Program-made: the position numbers and the translations under genes
In this document: piece by piece, positions 34,238 through 43,421 of the stretch
How positions within the stretch are numbered: position 1 is the stretch's first letter
How the letters are laid out: each line of letters starts with the position of its first letter
The notes under the pieces: generated by a model
Told to the model about the DNA's origin: nothing
Database searches by the model: none
The model's input: only the letters and a program-made list of their open reading frames with translations
DNA from: UBA7672 sp963784415
Lineage (GTDB): Bacteria; Pseudomonadota; Alphaproteobacteria; Caulobacterales; Hyphomonadaceae
DNA: 64,000 nucleotides
Assembly: GCA_963784415.1 (NCBI GenBank)
Contig: CAWARK010000006.1
Span: 124,001-188,000, forward strand
Direction: 5' to 3'

Positions 34238-35313
34238 CGCTTCGCCGCCTCCCCGCCCTTTACTGGCCCGTCTATCATCCGCCCGGCGAAGCCATAGAAA
34301 ATCGTGACCATGGTTGCGGCGACGGTCAGCAGCACGCCGAGCTCGACGAAGAACATGCCGAAATGCTGGCCCCAGTGATGCGCCGCATTGGGATCGCCCA
34401 GCAAGCCGGGCGGGATCATCGCCTCGACCTTCGACGAGAACAGATGATCGTAGTCGAGGAAACTGCCGCCATTGATGATGCAGGTGACGCCGATACCCGC
34501 GTACAGAACGACGCCCAGTGTCGCGACCGTCCGCGCCAGCTTCGCCGGTATCGCGCGCACCGTCTCGCGCAGGCCGAATATCAGCGCGTGGAGAATGACG
34601 GCAACCGACAGGATCACCCCCGCCTGGAATCCCCCGCCCGGGCCGAGATCGCCATGGAACTGAACGTAGAAAGCATAGAGCGCGATCATTGGGATCAGCA
34701 GCTTGGCGACAACGCGCAACACCACATGATGATCGCCGATCATGGCAGGCGGCGCAGGCAGGCTGGCGCGCGGGCCAAAACCCAGCATCAGCGCGACGCC
34801 AACGCCCGCCGCGAAGATCACCACCGTCTCACCCAGCGTGTCGAAGCCACGATAGCTGGCCAGCACAGCAGTCACGACGTTGGCTGCTCCCGTCTTGCCC
34901 GGCGCCGCTTCCAGATAGGCGCGCCCGACATAGGCGTTTGCGGGCGATGCTGGATCCCCAAAATTGGGCAGGCCGAGCGCGGCATAGACAAGCAGGCCGC
35001 CAACCGCGCTCGCCAGCACCGCAGGCGCTATCACACGCCGCCAGTCATGCCGCTCGGTATGTCCGCGCGACAGCAGCATCGCACCAAGCAGCACGATGGT
35101 GGAAACGCCCGCGCCAACCACAGCCTCCGTGAAGGCAACATCGGCCGCATCCATGACCACGAGCCAGACCGTGCTCACCAGCGAATAGATGCCCAGCAAC
35201 AGGATCGCCGCGAGAAGACTGCGCGTCATCGCGATCGCAATGCCCACGACAACCAGCATCAGCAGCAGCGCCACGTTGAGTGCGAAGCCTGCTTCGAGCG
35301 AGAGGTTCATCAT
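34234..35313 (-). CDS. DUF4040-MnhB fusion subunit of the antiporter
   Basis: 359 residues. The N-terminal ~85 residues (three helices; DAADVAFTEAVVGAGVSTIV) are the DUF4040/MbhD module that in Bacillus Mrp forms the C-terminus of MrpA. The C-terminal half (about 205-350) is an MnhB domain, with QFHGDLGPGGGFQAGVILSV and the GQHFGMFFVELGV end. It therefore carries the MrpA tail and MrpB, while the large antiporter-like part of MrpA is absent from this gene. 4-bp overlaps on both sides. Confidence 0.92.
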   Translation of the reverse strand: MMNLSLEAGFALNVALLLMLVVVGIAIAMTRSLLAAILLLGIYSLVSTVWLVVMDAADVAFTEAVVGAGVSTIVLLGAMLLSRGHTERHDWRRVIAPAVLASAVGGLLVYAALGLPNFGDPASPANAYVGRAYLEAAPGKTGAANVVTAVLASYRGFDTLGETVVIFAAGVGVALMLGFGPRASLPAPPAMIGDHHVVLRVVAKLLIPMIALYAFYVQFHGDLGPGGGFQAGVILSVAVILHALIFGLRETVRAIPAKLARTVATLGVVLYAGIGVTCIINGGSFLDYDHLFSSKVEAMIPPGLLGDPNAAHHWGQHFGMFFVELGVLLTVAATMVTIFYGFAGRMIDGPVKGGEAAKR

Positions 35314-35684
35314 TTCGATTCACCTCCGTATTCCTCTTTGACGGTCGTCTCGGCGGGCTTGCCTGCGGGCAGGATCTGGAACGTGCCAATGCGCGGCTTG
35401 TGACCGGAGCCATAGGCTGCATTGGCCAGCGCGCTGGCCGCAACAGGCGTTGTCAGCATGATGAAGACCCACACCAGACCCAGCTTCAGCGTCTCGGCGT
35501 TGAGGCCGGAGATCAACGCAAGGCCCAGCAACACAAGGCTCGCCCCGCCCGTGTCGGTGAGGCTCGCCGCGTGAATGCGCGTATAGAGATCGGGGAAGCG
35601 CAGCACGCCCACTGCGCCGAGCAGCGTGAACATCACGCCCATGACGACGAATCCGCCGCCGATCCAGACGAGCGCATCATGCAT
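35310..35684 (-). CDS. mnhG: Monovalent cation/H+ antiporter subunit G
   Basis: 124 residues with three helices, and VLRFPDLYTRIHAASLTDTG is the MnhG signature. ATG 35684 (MHDALVWIGG) has AGGG about 9 nt upstream and overlaps the mnhF stop; an in-frame TTG at 35702 is less likely. The ~30-residue hydrophilic tail after residue 95 is typical of this subunit. Confidence 0.93.
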   Translation of the reverse strand: MHDALVWIGGGFVVMGVMFTLLGAVGVLRFPDLYTRIHAASLTDTGGASLVLLGLALISGLNAETLKLGLVWVFIMLTTPVAASALANAAYGSGHKPRIGTFQILPAGKPAETTVKEEYGGESK

Positions 35685-35976
35685 CGCCCGCATCCCTGGC
35701 AACGCTGGCGCTAAGCGGTTGGGCCAGCGAGTGGTAGCGGAAGAACTTCATCAGCGCGATCGTGGTGACGAAATTGATCAGCGCATAGACGATGGCGATG
35801 TCGAGAAACGCGGGCCGGCCGAACAGGTAGCCGACCACCGCGATCTGCAGGACGGTCTTGGTCCCGAACGAGTTGGCGGCGAGGATGCGATCATACTGCG
35901 ACGGGCCGGCGATCGCCCGAACGATCATCAGCACCATGGCTGCCATGAGCCCGGCAACGCTTGCGGCGAGCAACAT
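35677..35976 (-). CDS. mnhF: Monovalent cation/H+ antiporter subunit F
   Basis: 99 residues and three helices. AGPSQYDRILAANSFGTKTV followed by FLDIAIVYALINFVTTIALM matches MnhF/MrpF. Its 3' end overlaps mnhG, and it starts 3 bp after the mnhE stop. Confidence 0.94.
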   Translation of the reverse strand: MLLAASVAGLMAAMVLMIVRAIAGPSQYDRILAANSFGTKTVLQIAVVGYLFGRPAFLDIAIVYALINFVTTIALMKFFRYHSLAQPLSASVARDAGDA

Positions 35977-35979
35977 GGC

Positions 35980-36468
35980 TCAGCCTTTCCGCCGCGCGGG
36001 GTCCGCAGCAGCAGCGGCCCGGCGATCCATCGGCTCGAAACTGGCGACGCTGGCTTTCTCACGCACCAGGGCATGCACCATCACCTTGTCGCCCTCGACG
36101 CCAATGGTGACCGTGCCCGGCGTCAGCGTGATGGAGTTGGCGAACAGCGCCCTGGCCAGATCAGTGCGCGCCGACGTACGCATACGAACAACGGCTGGAT
36201 CGATCGCATGGCGCGGACCCAGCACGCGCGCGATGACAGCGACATTGGCCTTCACGACCTGCACGATCAGCCACGGCAGATAGAACAGCATCTGCGGCAG
36301 GCGGTGATAGGGCGATGCATCGCGGCCGATGATCCGCAACCGCGCGGCAAGCCACAGCGTCAGCAGGACCGAAACGCCAGCGAGGCCGATGAAGAACGGC
36401 GATGTCTGGCCCGACAGCGCGAACCAGAACGCAACGAGCGCAAGAACCAGGCCCGGCAGGTAGGTCAT
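35980..36468 (-). CDS. mnhE: Na+/H+ antiporter subunit E
   Basis: 162 residues. Two or three N-terminal helices are followed by the soluble domain, with YLPWLIVQVVKANVAVIARV and ALFANSITLTPGTVTIGVEG (the MnhE signature) before a polar tail. ATG 36468 gives the normal length; a 20-residue upstream extension was not used. First gene of the nine-gene operon, whose promoter lies in 36469-36571. Confidence 0.94.
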   Translation of the reverse strand: MTYLPGLVLALVAFWFALSGQTSPFFIGLAGVSVLLTLWLAARLRIIGRDASPYHRLPQMLFYLPWLIVQVVKANVAVIARVLGPRHAIDPAVVRMRTSARTDLARALFANSITLTPGTVTIGVEGDKVMVHALVREKASVASFEPMDRRAAAAADPARRKG

Positions 36469-36571
36469 TGTTGCGGCCTCCTCTGCCGAAGCGGTCGGTT
36501 CATTTGAACCACATGGCGTCTGAACCAAAGGGCATCTGAACGACCGCGCCGGAAATATCCAGCAAAACCGG

Positions 36572-37777
36572 TCAGCGCCCGAAGGCCGTCAGCGCGGCCG
36601 CCGCATCCATGTGCAACAGTTCACGCGAGAACCCAGCGACGTCGTCATCCTCGGTATCGCCGAAAGCCGATACCAGCGACCAGTTCCAGTAGCGCAATAC
36701 TGTCTGCGCCTTGGCAACGGCGATGGTTTCGTAGACTTCCGACACGCGGATGAAATCGGCGTCATCATCGGACCGGCGCAGCGATTTCCACAACGCGCGC
36801 AGATACTGGCGCTTGAGGCCCGTCGCCTTGCACAACACCGCGATGCCCTCGCCGCCTATGTCGTTGAAGATGCGTTCGGCCGTCGATGCCTTCACGCCGG
36901 ACAGCGCGGAGATGTCCATCATTGCGGCGGGCGTCATGCCCGCGATTGCGACAGCATCAATGGCGGCTTCGAGGCCGCTATGCTCGGAGCGATCGATCGC
37001 GTTGCGATCGCGCTGGCGCCGTTCGATGATCTGCAGCGCCTTGCGCACGACCGGATCCTTGTCTTCGAGCGCAAGCTTGAAGATGTCGCCGCACATGTCG
37101 ATCAGCACCGTGCGTTCGGCTGAGAAGCGCAGGAGGATCTGCCGGCGCTCGGCCGGGCCTGACCACCAGAACATGACGAGCGCGTGGGCGGGGCGCACTT
37201 CCTCGCGCTGGATCAGCAATGGCGGCAAGGCCGGCGCATCACGCGAGGCTGCGACCATCAGCTCGACGGAGCGGTCGGACAATTTCGATTGCGTGTTGTC
37301 GAGCAGAGCGCGCATCGCCACGGCATCGCCGCTCTCTGCGATAGCTGACGCAACAGCCGGACCGATATCGCGGCGCTGGGCGACGGCCACGCGATGCGGC
37401 GTGCTGCCCTTCTCCACGATCTGGCAGAGGTCGGCGTCGTCGAAAGCGCGGTTATCGGCGAGGATCACCTGCGCCACGTGCGGCGCATCCAGCGCCAGAA
37501 AGCGAAGCAGGCGCTTCGGCGCCTGCGACATCTCGCGAAGACGGCGCGCGCAGAGTTCGCGGGCCGTCACATCCGACTCGATCAGGATTTCCATCAGCAG
37601 GTCGCCGGCGATCGCGCGGTCCTGGATGTTGCCGCGCGACGACGGCAAGGCGACCACGTCCATCAGGCGGCGCAACAGCGCGCGGCGCGCAAAGCCTTCG
37701 GCGGCGGCGGGAATGACCGCGCCGCCCTGTTCACCGGCCGCAACGGGCCTGCCCGGAATAGTCGTATCGTCTGACAT
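36572..37777 (-). CDS. DUF2336 domain-containing protein
   Basis: 401 residues, all helical and HEAT-like: repeats such as VARRLREMSQAPKRLLRFLA and DPVVRKALQIIERRQRDRNA. This matches the DUF2336 proteins of alphaproteobacteria. Function is unknown; members are often under cell-cycle or general-stress control. It is cytoplasmic with no signal. A CtrA-box-like site lies 46-61 bp upstream of the ATG. Confidence 0.85.
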   Translation of the reverse strand: MSDDTTIPGRPVAAGEQGGAVIPAAAEGFARRALLRRLMDVVALPSSRGNIQDRAIAGDLLMEILIESDVTARELCARRLREMSQAPKRLLRFLALDAPHVAQVILADNRAFDDADLCQIVEKGSTPHRVAVAQRRDIGPAVASAIAESGDAVAMRALLDNTQSKLSDRSVELMVAASRDAPALPPLLIQREEVRPAHALVMFWWSGPAERRQILLRFSAERTVLIDMCGDIFKLALEDKDPVVRKALQIIERRQRDRNAIDRSEHSGLEAAIDAVAIAGMTPAAMMDISALSGVKASTAERIFNDIGGEGIAVLCKATGLKRQYLRALWKSLRRSDDDADFIRVSEVYETIAVAKAQTVLRYWNWSLVSAFGDTEDDDVAGFSRELLHMDAAAALTAFGR

Positions 37778-37822
37778 GGAGCCCTCTGTCTGGCTGCCTC
37801 TGTCAGGATGCGCGACACGCAG

Positions 37823-37838
37823 TTAACGGATCATCAAC
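37823..37838. promoter_or_regulatory. CtrA-box-like site upstream of the DUF2336 gene
   Basis: On the plus strand TTAA-CGGATCA-TCAAC, and on the minus strand TTGA-TGATCCG-TTAAC. Each is 8 of 9 against the CtrA full-site consensus TTAA-N7-TTAAC. The position suits control of the minus-strand DUF2336 gene. Confidence 0.35.
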
Positions 37839-37860
37839 CTCCCGGGCGCGGAGGGGAAAT

Positions 37861-38307
37861 CTAGGTATCGGCCTTGCCCGGATGCACGAAGATCAGCGCA
37901 ATCGACGCTGCCGCCAGGCCGGCCACCAGGTAAAACAGCCCGGATGGGTCCGTGTTCGTGGTCACCACGCCCGCCTCGCCGATCGCATCGACCGGCACCT
38001 TGATGCCCAGCATCATGAGCTGCCCTACCATCGCGCCGAGCCCAAGCAGCAACAGCGCCCCGAGGATCGCCCCGGCCCGCCGCGTCATCGGTATGATGAT
38101 CAGCAGCCCGACCAGCACCGCAATCACGCCAAACGCAAAGCGGCCCACGGGCTCGAAATAGGCGATGCCGGAATTGTCGCGAAACACTTCGAACAGGTGG
38201 TTCTTCGCTGGCGGCTGCGGGGCCAGCGCCTCGGCGGCCACCCATAGCAGCATCACTGTGACGAACAGGGCGATCACCCAGCTCGCCAGGGTCCGGCTCT
38301 CACGCAT
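37861..38307 (-). CDS. DoxX-like membrane protein
   Basis: 148 residues with four helices. A periplasmic loop (HLFEVFRDNSGIAYFEPVGR) separates helix 1 from helix 2, and PMTRRAGAILGALLLLGLGA is similar to DoxX-family helix 2-3. A second loop (about 103-122) lies before the last helix. Assignment to DoxX is by general pattern only. ATG 38307. Confidence 0.78.
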   Translation of the reverse strand: MRESRTLASWVIALFVTVMLLWVAAEALAPQPPAKNHLFEVFRDNSGIAYFEPVGRFAFGVIAVLVGLLIIIPMTRRAGAILGALLLLGLGAMVGQLMMLGIKVPVDAIGEAGVVTTNTDPSGLFYLVAGLAAASIALIFVHPGKADT

Positions 38308-38395
38308 GGCTTGGCTCCCTCACGCACCAACAGCCCCTAGAATGGCGCAGATTTGGCCCAACGCCAAATGAGGTTGGCGCCCGTCAAATGTGGCA

Positions 38396-38423
38396 GACGC
38401 CCCGGCCTTCCGGCCAGGGCGTC
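38396..38423 (-). terminator. Hairpin after the EF-hand gene
   Basis: GACGCCCCGGCC and GGCCAGGGCGTC form a 12-bp stem with two mismatches and the loop TTCC, 24 bp after the stop of the EF-hand gene (minus strand). Only a weak T-rich stretch follows, so termination is plausible rather than certain. Confidence 0.45.
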
Positions 38424-38446
38424 CGCGTACGTCAATTGAGCGAGGC

Positions 38447-39481
38447 TCAGTCCTTAGGCAGATACTCCTGCAGCGAGAGTTTGCCGTCCTTGTTCGCGTC
38501 CAGGCGTGTGAACGCCGCCTTGATGGCTTCCGGCGAGACATCCAGCGAGCGGGACAGCTCGATCTTCGGCGGCTCGGCCGTATCCGGTCCATCCGGCCGC
38601 GGAATCGGCGGAGCAACAATCCGCGCATACTCGGTCTCGCTCAGCGCCTTGTCGCTATTCGCATCGAGGATCTCGAACCCACGCGTCAGCATCGCGGTCT
38701 GGCGCGCGCGGTATTCATCAAGGCTCACCTTGCCATCGGCATTCTTGTCGATCGTGCCGAACTCCTGCTTGCGCATATCGTCTTCAGTGAACGTGAAGGT
38801 CTTCGACGATTTGGATTGCGCCTCCTCATCGGTCGTCTCTCGCACTTCATGGCGCGAGATGAACTTGAGCTCCGGTTCCTGACCCGCCGGCTTGGCGCCT
38901 TTCGCCTGGCTCACCTCGTCCGGCAGGTAGAACGTGAACGCGTCTTCCTTGATCCCGTCTTCCTTGATCACAGCCGCCGCGTGCGGCGGCTCGGGCTCGT
39001 CCTTGCCGGTGCGGACGATCGAACGCGTCTCGATCACCACATTGCGCTCATTTCCATCGGCCTTGTTCTCGGCCGGCCCGAGAAACTCGTCGACCGACAG
39101 CACGCCATCGCCATTCGCATCGAGGCGGGTGAATTGCGCCTTGAAGTCTGGCGCCGCGGCCGAGGGCAGTACGGCCAGCGCGGTCAGGCCGATGGCGGCA
39201 AGGCTGCCTGCGGCAACCCGCGGACCATAGCGGCGAACAGTGGGAGAGAATTGCATGACGAGCGTCCTTTTTTCCGGTTGAGGCTGCTCGCGCGCATCGA
39301 GGTAGGTTTGCACCTGATCACGAACGACTTCGCTCGCTGTGGTGCCATCCTCCCGGCAGGCGTTGAGGAACGCTTGCTTGGTCTCATGAGGGATCCGGAC
39401 TTCCAACGTCTCGGACTTCTTGATCCGGGGCTTGGGCGTCTTTGGCTTTCCCCCGGACTTTCCGTTGTCGTTAGCGGTCAT
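38447..39481 (-). CDS. Ribbon-helix-helix - membrane helix - EF-hand protein
   Basis: 344 residues. A ribbon-helix-helix-like segment (24-62: KSETLEVRIPHETKQAFLNA, then a second helix) precedes a basic stretch and one membrane helix or signal anchor (89-110). After it come four EF-hand loops: 121-132 (DANGDGVLSVDE), 245-256 (DKNADGKVSLDE), 273-284 (DANSDKALSETE, weaker) and 328-339 (DANKDGKLSLQE). Topology predicts the RHH in the cytoplasm and the calcium-binding part in the periplasm. ATG 39481 is chosen to start the soluble head; the frame opens 22 codons earlier. The fusion of a DNA-binding-type fold to a periplasmic calcium sensor is unusual. Confidence 0.85.
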   Translation of the reverse strand: MTANDNGKSGGKPKTPKPRIKKSETLEVRIPHETKQAFLNACREDGTTASEVVRDQVQTYLDAREQPQPEKRTLVMQFSPTVRRYGPRVAAGSLAAIGLTALAVLPSAAAPDFKAQFTRLDANGDGVLSVDEFLGPAENKADGNERNVVIETRSIVRTGKDEPEPPHAAAVIKEDGIKEDAFTFYLPDEVSQAKGAKPAGQEPELKFISRHEVRETTDEEAQSKSSKTFTFTEDDMRKQEFGTIDKNADGKVSLDEYRARQTAMLTRGFEILDANSDKALSETEYARIVAPPIPRPDGPDTAEPPKIELSRSLDVSPEAIKAAFTRLDANKDGKLSLQEYLPKD

Positions 39482-39722
39482 GGAACAATTCCCCTTCGGC
39501 GCGCGGCCGTCCTTCACATGAGGAGGTCCGCATCCCATGCCCAGCAAATAGACGCTGGGACGCCAGACAGATTCCGTCCGGCCATGGCAGGATCGTGGCG
39601 CCGCGCCCGAAAGCCTTCTCCAAAATTAGTCCGGACACCAGAAATTCCGTGTCCGGACACGCCTTGCGCCTGAAATTCCTGCGAATAATGTCCCTCAACA
39701 AAATCAAAAGGAAGCGCTCGCC

Positions 39723-40172
39723 ATGCGTCTAGTCAATTTCGGGGATCTCGAATCCCTGGTCGGAACCGAAGTGGGCGTCTCGCCCTGGCATCAGGTTACC
39801 CAGAGCCAGATCGACAAATTCGCCGAGGCAACGGGCGATCACCAGTGGATTCACGTGGACGTGGCGCGCGCCACCAAGGAGCTCGGACACACCATCGCAC
39901 ACGGCTACCTGACGCTGTCCCTGCTCCCGATGCTGTCAGCCCAGGTAATGCGCGTGGAGAATGTCCAGCGCGGCATCAACTTCGGCTGCAACAAGGTGCG
40001 CTTCACCAACATGGTTCCTGCCGGCTCGAAGGTTCGCCTGCGCCAGAAATGCCTCGGCATCGAACAGCGCGCCGGCGGCAAGCAGATGACCATGGAATCG
40101 ACCATCGAGATCGAGGGCAAGGACCGCCCCGCCTGCGTCGCCGAGTCGATCAGCATCATCTACGGCGTCTGA
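39723..40172 (+). CDS. MaoC family dehydratase
   Basis: 149 residues with the single hot-dog fold of (R)-specific enoyl-CoA hydratases. The catalytic Asp and His sit in EATGDHQWIHVD, and HGYLTLSLLPML is the next conserved helix. This is the NodN-like sub-group. It probably hydrates an enoyl-CoA. AAGGAAG lies about 8 nt before the ATG. No other fatty-acid gene is adjacent. Confidence 0.94.
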   Translation: MRLVNFGDLESLVGTEVGVSPWHQVTQSQIDKFAEATGDHQWIHVDVARATKELGHTIAHGYLTLSLLPMLSAQVMRVENVQRGINFGCNKVRFTNMVPAGSKVRLRQKCLGIEQRAGGKQMTMESTIEIEGKDRPACVAESISIIYGV

Positions 40173-40320
40173 TCGGCCCCGGAACGCCTGTTACGCTTCC
40201 AGAATTCTGTGCAGGAACAAAGAACAAGCCTTTCCGCACACATGGCTTTACCAGCGCGAGCCTTGGGCCGAATCACCCATTGCCCGACAATAGCCATGTC
40301 GACTGCATAGAAGTGGGTTC

Positions 40321-42525
40321 ATGGCGTACAAATCAACGAACAAGCCGGCCCGTACGGGCGCGGGCGCCGGCAGGCCGACGCGGTTTCCGCTGGCAGCGAC
40401 GGACCGGTCGCCGCCCATTGCCCGGCGCGATGCCCATGCCGTGATCGAGCAGCTCGGCCGCGCGCGCGTCGATCCCTATGCCTGGCTCAAGGACGATAAC
40501 TGGCGCGAAGTGATGCGCGAACCGTCCCGGTTGCGCACCGATATCCGCGCCCATCTCGAAGCCGAAAATGCCTACACGCAGGCGACGCTCGAAGCCCCCA
40601 CCACCGCCCTGCAGGACCAGCTGTTCGAAGAGATGCGCGGCCGCATTAAGGAAACCGACAGCTCCGTCCCCGCCATTGATGGACCGTGGGCCTACTACCG
40701 CCGCTTCCGTGAAGGCGGAGAGTATCCGTTGTTCGCCCGCCGCCCGTCGGATCAGGCACACACCGGCGATGCCTCCGTTGAACAGTTGCTGATCGATGGC
40801 GATGCGCTCGCCAAGGGCTGCGAGTATTTCGACATCCGCAAGGTGTCGCACTCGCCTGATCACAGCCGCCTCGCCTACGCTGTCGACGACAAGGGCTCGG
40901 AATTCTACACGCTTCACGTGATCGATTGTGCGACTGGCGCGATCATTGAATCGATCAGCGACACCTATGGCGACTTTGTCTGGGGCGAGGATTCGAAATC
41001 CATCTTCTGGGTCGCGCGCGACGAGAATGCGCGTCCGGCCGCCGTGTTCTGCCACCGCCTCGGCCTGCAGATGGACGAACTCGTCTATCGCGAGACCGAC
41101 CCGGGCTTCTTCATTGGCGTCCAGAAAAGCCAGTCCGGCAAGTTCATCTTCGTCACCGCCAACGACCACACCACCAGCGAGTGGCGCTATCTCCGCACCG
41201 ACGCGGACGACCACGTGCTGACGTCGATCGCTGAACGCGAGCCGGGCGTCGATTATTCCGTCGTCGACTTCGACAACCGCTTCTGGATACGCACCAACCG
41301 CAACGGCGCAGTCGATTTCGCGCTGGTCTCCGCCCCGCACGACAACACGGCCGAAGAATGCTGGCGCATCGAAATTCCGCACCGCCCCGGCGTACTAATC
41401 CTCGACGTCGACACGTTCGCCGACTTCATCGTGCGGGTGGAGCGCGAGAACGGTCTGCCCCGCATCGTCGTGCGCGAGCGCACAACGGGCGCAGAGCACG
41501 CCATCGACTTCCAGGAGGCCGCGTATTCGCTCGGCGTATCCAACGGCTATCTGTGGGACTCACCGTGGTTGCGCTTCGACTACTCGTCGCCAACCACGCC
41601 CGCGCAGGTCTTCGACTACAACATGGCGACGCGCGAACGCACCCTGCGCAAGACGCAACAGGTGCCCTCCGGCCACACCCCGTCCGACTACATCGTCGAA
41701 CGCATCGACGCGCCCGGCGACGATGGCGCGCTCGTTCCCGTCACCCTGCTCCGCCACCGCACTACGCCGCTCGATGGTTCGGCGCCCGTGCTGCTCTACG
41801 GCTACGGCTCCTACGGCATCACCATCCCGGCAGACTTCCGCACCGGGCGGCTCAGCCTCGTCGATCGCGGTTTTATCTACGCAGTCGCCGACGTGCGCGG
41901 ATCGATGGCCAAGGGCTATCAATGGTATCTCGACGGCAAGCTCGAGAAGAAGGGCAACACCTTCGCCGACTTCGTTGCCGCCGGACGCCACCTCGTTTCG
42001 CTCGGCTACACGCAGCGCGGCAAGATCGTCGCCATGGGCGGATCGGCCGGGGGGCTGCTGATGGGCGTCGCCGTCAACCTCGACCCCACCCTGTTCGGGG
42101 GCATCATCGCGGCTGTTCCCTTCGTCGACGTGCTCAACACCATGTCCGACGAAAGCCTGCCGCTCACCCCGCCCGAATGGCCGGAATGGGGAAATCCGCT
42201 GATCGACGCCGCCGCCTATGACCGCATCGAGGCTTATTCCCCCTACGACCAGGTGAGCCTGCGCGCCTATCCGCCCATGCTCATCACGGGCGGTCTCACC
42301 GACCCCCGCGTGACATACTGGGAACCGGCAAAGTGGACCGCGCGCCTGCGCCATGAAGCGCCGGAGGGTGGTCCCTATTTCCTGAAGATAAACATGGATG
42401 CCGGCCATGGCGGCGTCTCCGGCCGTTTCGCCAGCCTCAGGGAAACCGCGCTGGAGTTCGCCTTCGCGCTCGCCTGCGCCGGCTTGCCTGATGGCGCCGG
42501 ACTGGTCCCGCCTCGCGCGAGCTGA
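40321..42525 (+). CDS. ptrB: Oligopeptidase B (S9 prolyl-oligopeptidase family)
   Basis: 734 residues. A seven-bladed propeller (about 90-450) gates the C-terminal alpha/beta-hydrolase. The catalytic triad is Ser575 in GGSAGG, Asp661 in LTDPRV and His696 in DAGHGG. DPYAWLKDDNW at the start and VPVTLLRHR before the hydrolase part are typical for oligopeptidase B, which cuts short peptides after Arg or Lys. There is no signal peptide, so it is cytoplasmic. A polar ~35-residue extension precedes the domain. Confidence 0.94.
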   Translation: MAYKSTNKPARTGAGAGRPTRFPLAATDRSPPIARRDAHAVIEQLGRARVDPYAWLKDDNWREVMREPSRLRTDIRAHLEAENAYTQATLEAPTTALQDQLFEEMRGRIKETDSSVPAIDGPWAYYRRFREGGEYPLFARRPSDQAHTGDASVEQLLIDGDALAKGCEYFDIRKVSHSPDHSRLAYAVDDKGSEFYTLHVIDCATGAIIESISDTYGDFVWGEDSKSIFWVARDENARPAAVFCHRLGLQMDELVYRETDPGFFIGVQKSQSGKFIFVTANDHTTSEWRYLRTDADDHVLTSIAEREPGVDYSVVDFDNRFWIRTNRNGAVDFALVSAPHDNTAEECWRIEIPHRPGVLILDVDTFADFIVRVERENGLPRIVVRERTTGAEHAIDFQEAAYSLGVSNGYLWDSPWLRFDYSSPTTPAQVFDYNMATRERTLRKTQQVPSGHTPSDYIVERIDAPGDDGALVPVTLLRHRTTPLDGSAPVLLYGYGSYGITIPADFRTGRLSLVDRGFIYAVADVRGSMAKGYQWYLDGKLEKKGNTFADFVAAGRHLVSLGYTQRGKIVAMGGSAGGLLMGVAVNLDPTLFGGIIAAVPFVDVLNTMSDESLPLTPPEWPEWGNPLIDAAAYDRIEAYSPYDQVSLRAYPPMLITGGLTDPRVTYWEPAKWTARLRHEAPEGGPYFLKINMDAGHGGVSGRFASLRETALEFAFALACAGLPDGAGLVPPRAS

Positions 42526-42649
42526 GCTTGGCAAGACGCGCCGTTGCATACATACCGGTTGGCCAAGCAGTCTGTTTAGCCGGTAAACGCACGCGTCTAT
42601 CGGCCAGCCACGAAGTCACTTCCATTCCTTTGGGGGGAACAGGATCGAC

Positions 42650-43309
42650 ATGGACGGCGACGAAAACCTTACCCGCGACGCGAGCCCGAAATCCGGTCCA
42701 CGCTCCAAGCCGCGCGTCGACAAGGAAGCCCGCAAGGCTGACTACCTCCGCGCCGCCGCACGCGCCTTCCTGGCGCGAGGCTCCGCCGCATCTATGCAGG
42801 ACGTCGCCGACGCCGCCGGCGCCCCCAAGCCCGTCTTCTACCGCATCTTCCCTTCACGCGCCGACCTGATCGACGCGCTGTTCCAGCACGTGCAGGCCAC
42901 GCTGGTGAAAACCCAGCAGGGCAAGTGGGATGGATATGGCTGGGCGCTGCGCGTCCTCTATCTGGAAGCGAAGAAGGATCCGGAGATCTTCCTCGTCGCC
43001 CTGAAGACATTCCGTGGCGACCCCACGCTGGCGCACCATCGCGAGCGCCTGCAAGGCCTGGTGCACGCGCAAGCCACCGGCTTTTTCCAGCCCGCCGAAG
43101 GCGCGCCTCCCGGCGCCGCTGATCGTACGGCCAAAGCCTCGCGCACCATGACCCATCTGATGTTCGACACGCTGGTCACCTGGCTCGAAGACACGGACGG
43201 GCTCACCGACGAGAAGCGCTTCCAGTGGTATGGGCGCGTCATCCGCGAATGGCGCCTCGCCATGCGCGAAGCCTACGATCTGGACCCGCCGGCCCCCAAA
43301 AAAGCGTAA
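42650..43309 (+). CDS. TetR family transcriptional regulator
   Basis: 219 residues. The HTH spans about 25-75: ADYLRAAARAFLARGSAASM followed by QDVADAAGAPKPVFYRIFPS. The C-terminal helical ligand domain has no diagnostic motif. A ~22-residue charged N-terminal arm precedes the HTH. GGGGGGAACAGG lies before ATG 42650. It is in the same direction as the oligopeptidase and the esterase; the target is not evident. Confidence 0.93.
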   Translation: MDGDENLTRDASPKSGPRSKPRVDKEARKADYLRAAARAFLARGSAASMQDVADAAGAPKPVFYRIFPSRADLIDALFQHVQATLVKTQQGKWDGYGWALRVLYLEAKKDPEIFLVALKTFRGDPTLAHHRERLQGLVHAQATGFFQPAEGAPPGAADRTAKASRTMTHLMFDTLVTWLEDTDGLTDEKRFQWYGRVIREWRLAMREAYDLDPPAPKKA

Positions 43310-43421
43310 GGCGTAAACCGTAACGCGCGCTTGCTTCATGCTGCGTTCATGCGTGATGCTACACGCTGGTATCAATGGGGAGCAGCGCACGCCAGTTGGC
43401 CGGGCTCCATGGAGCCCAACG

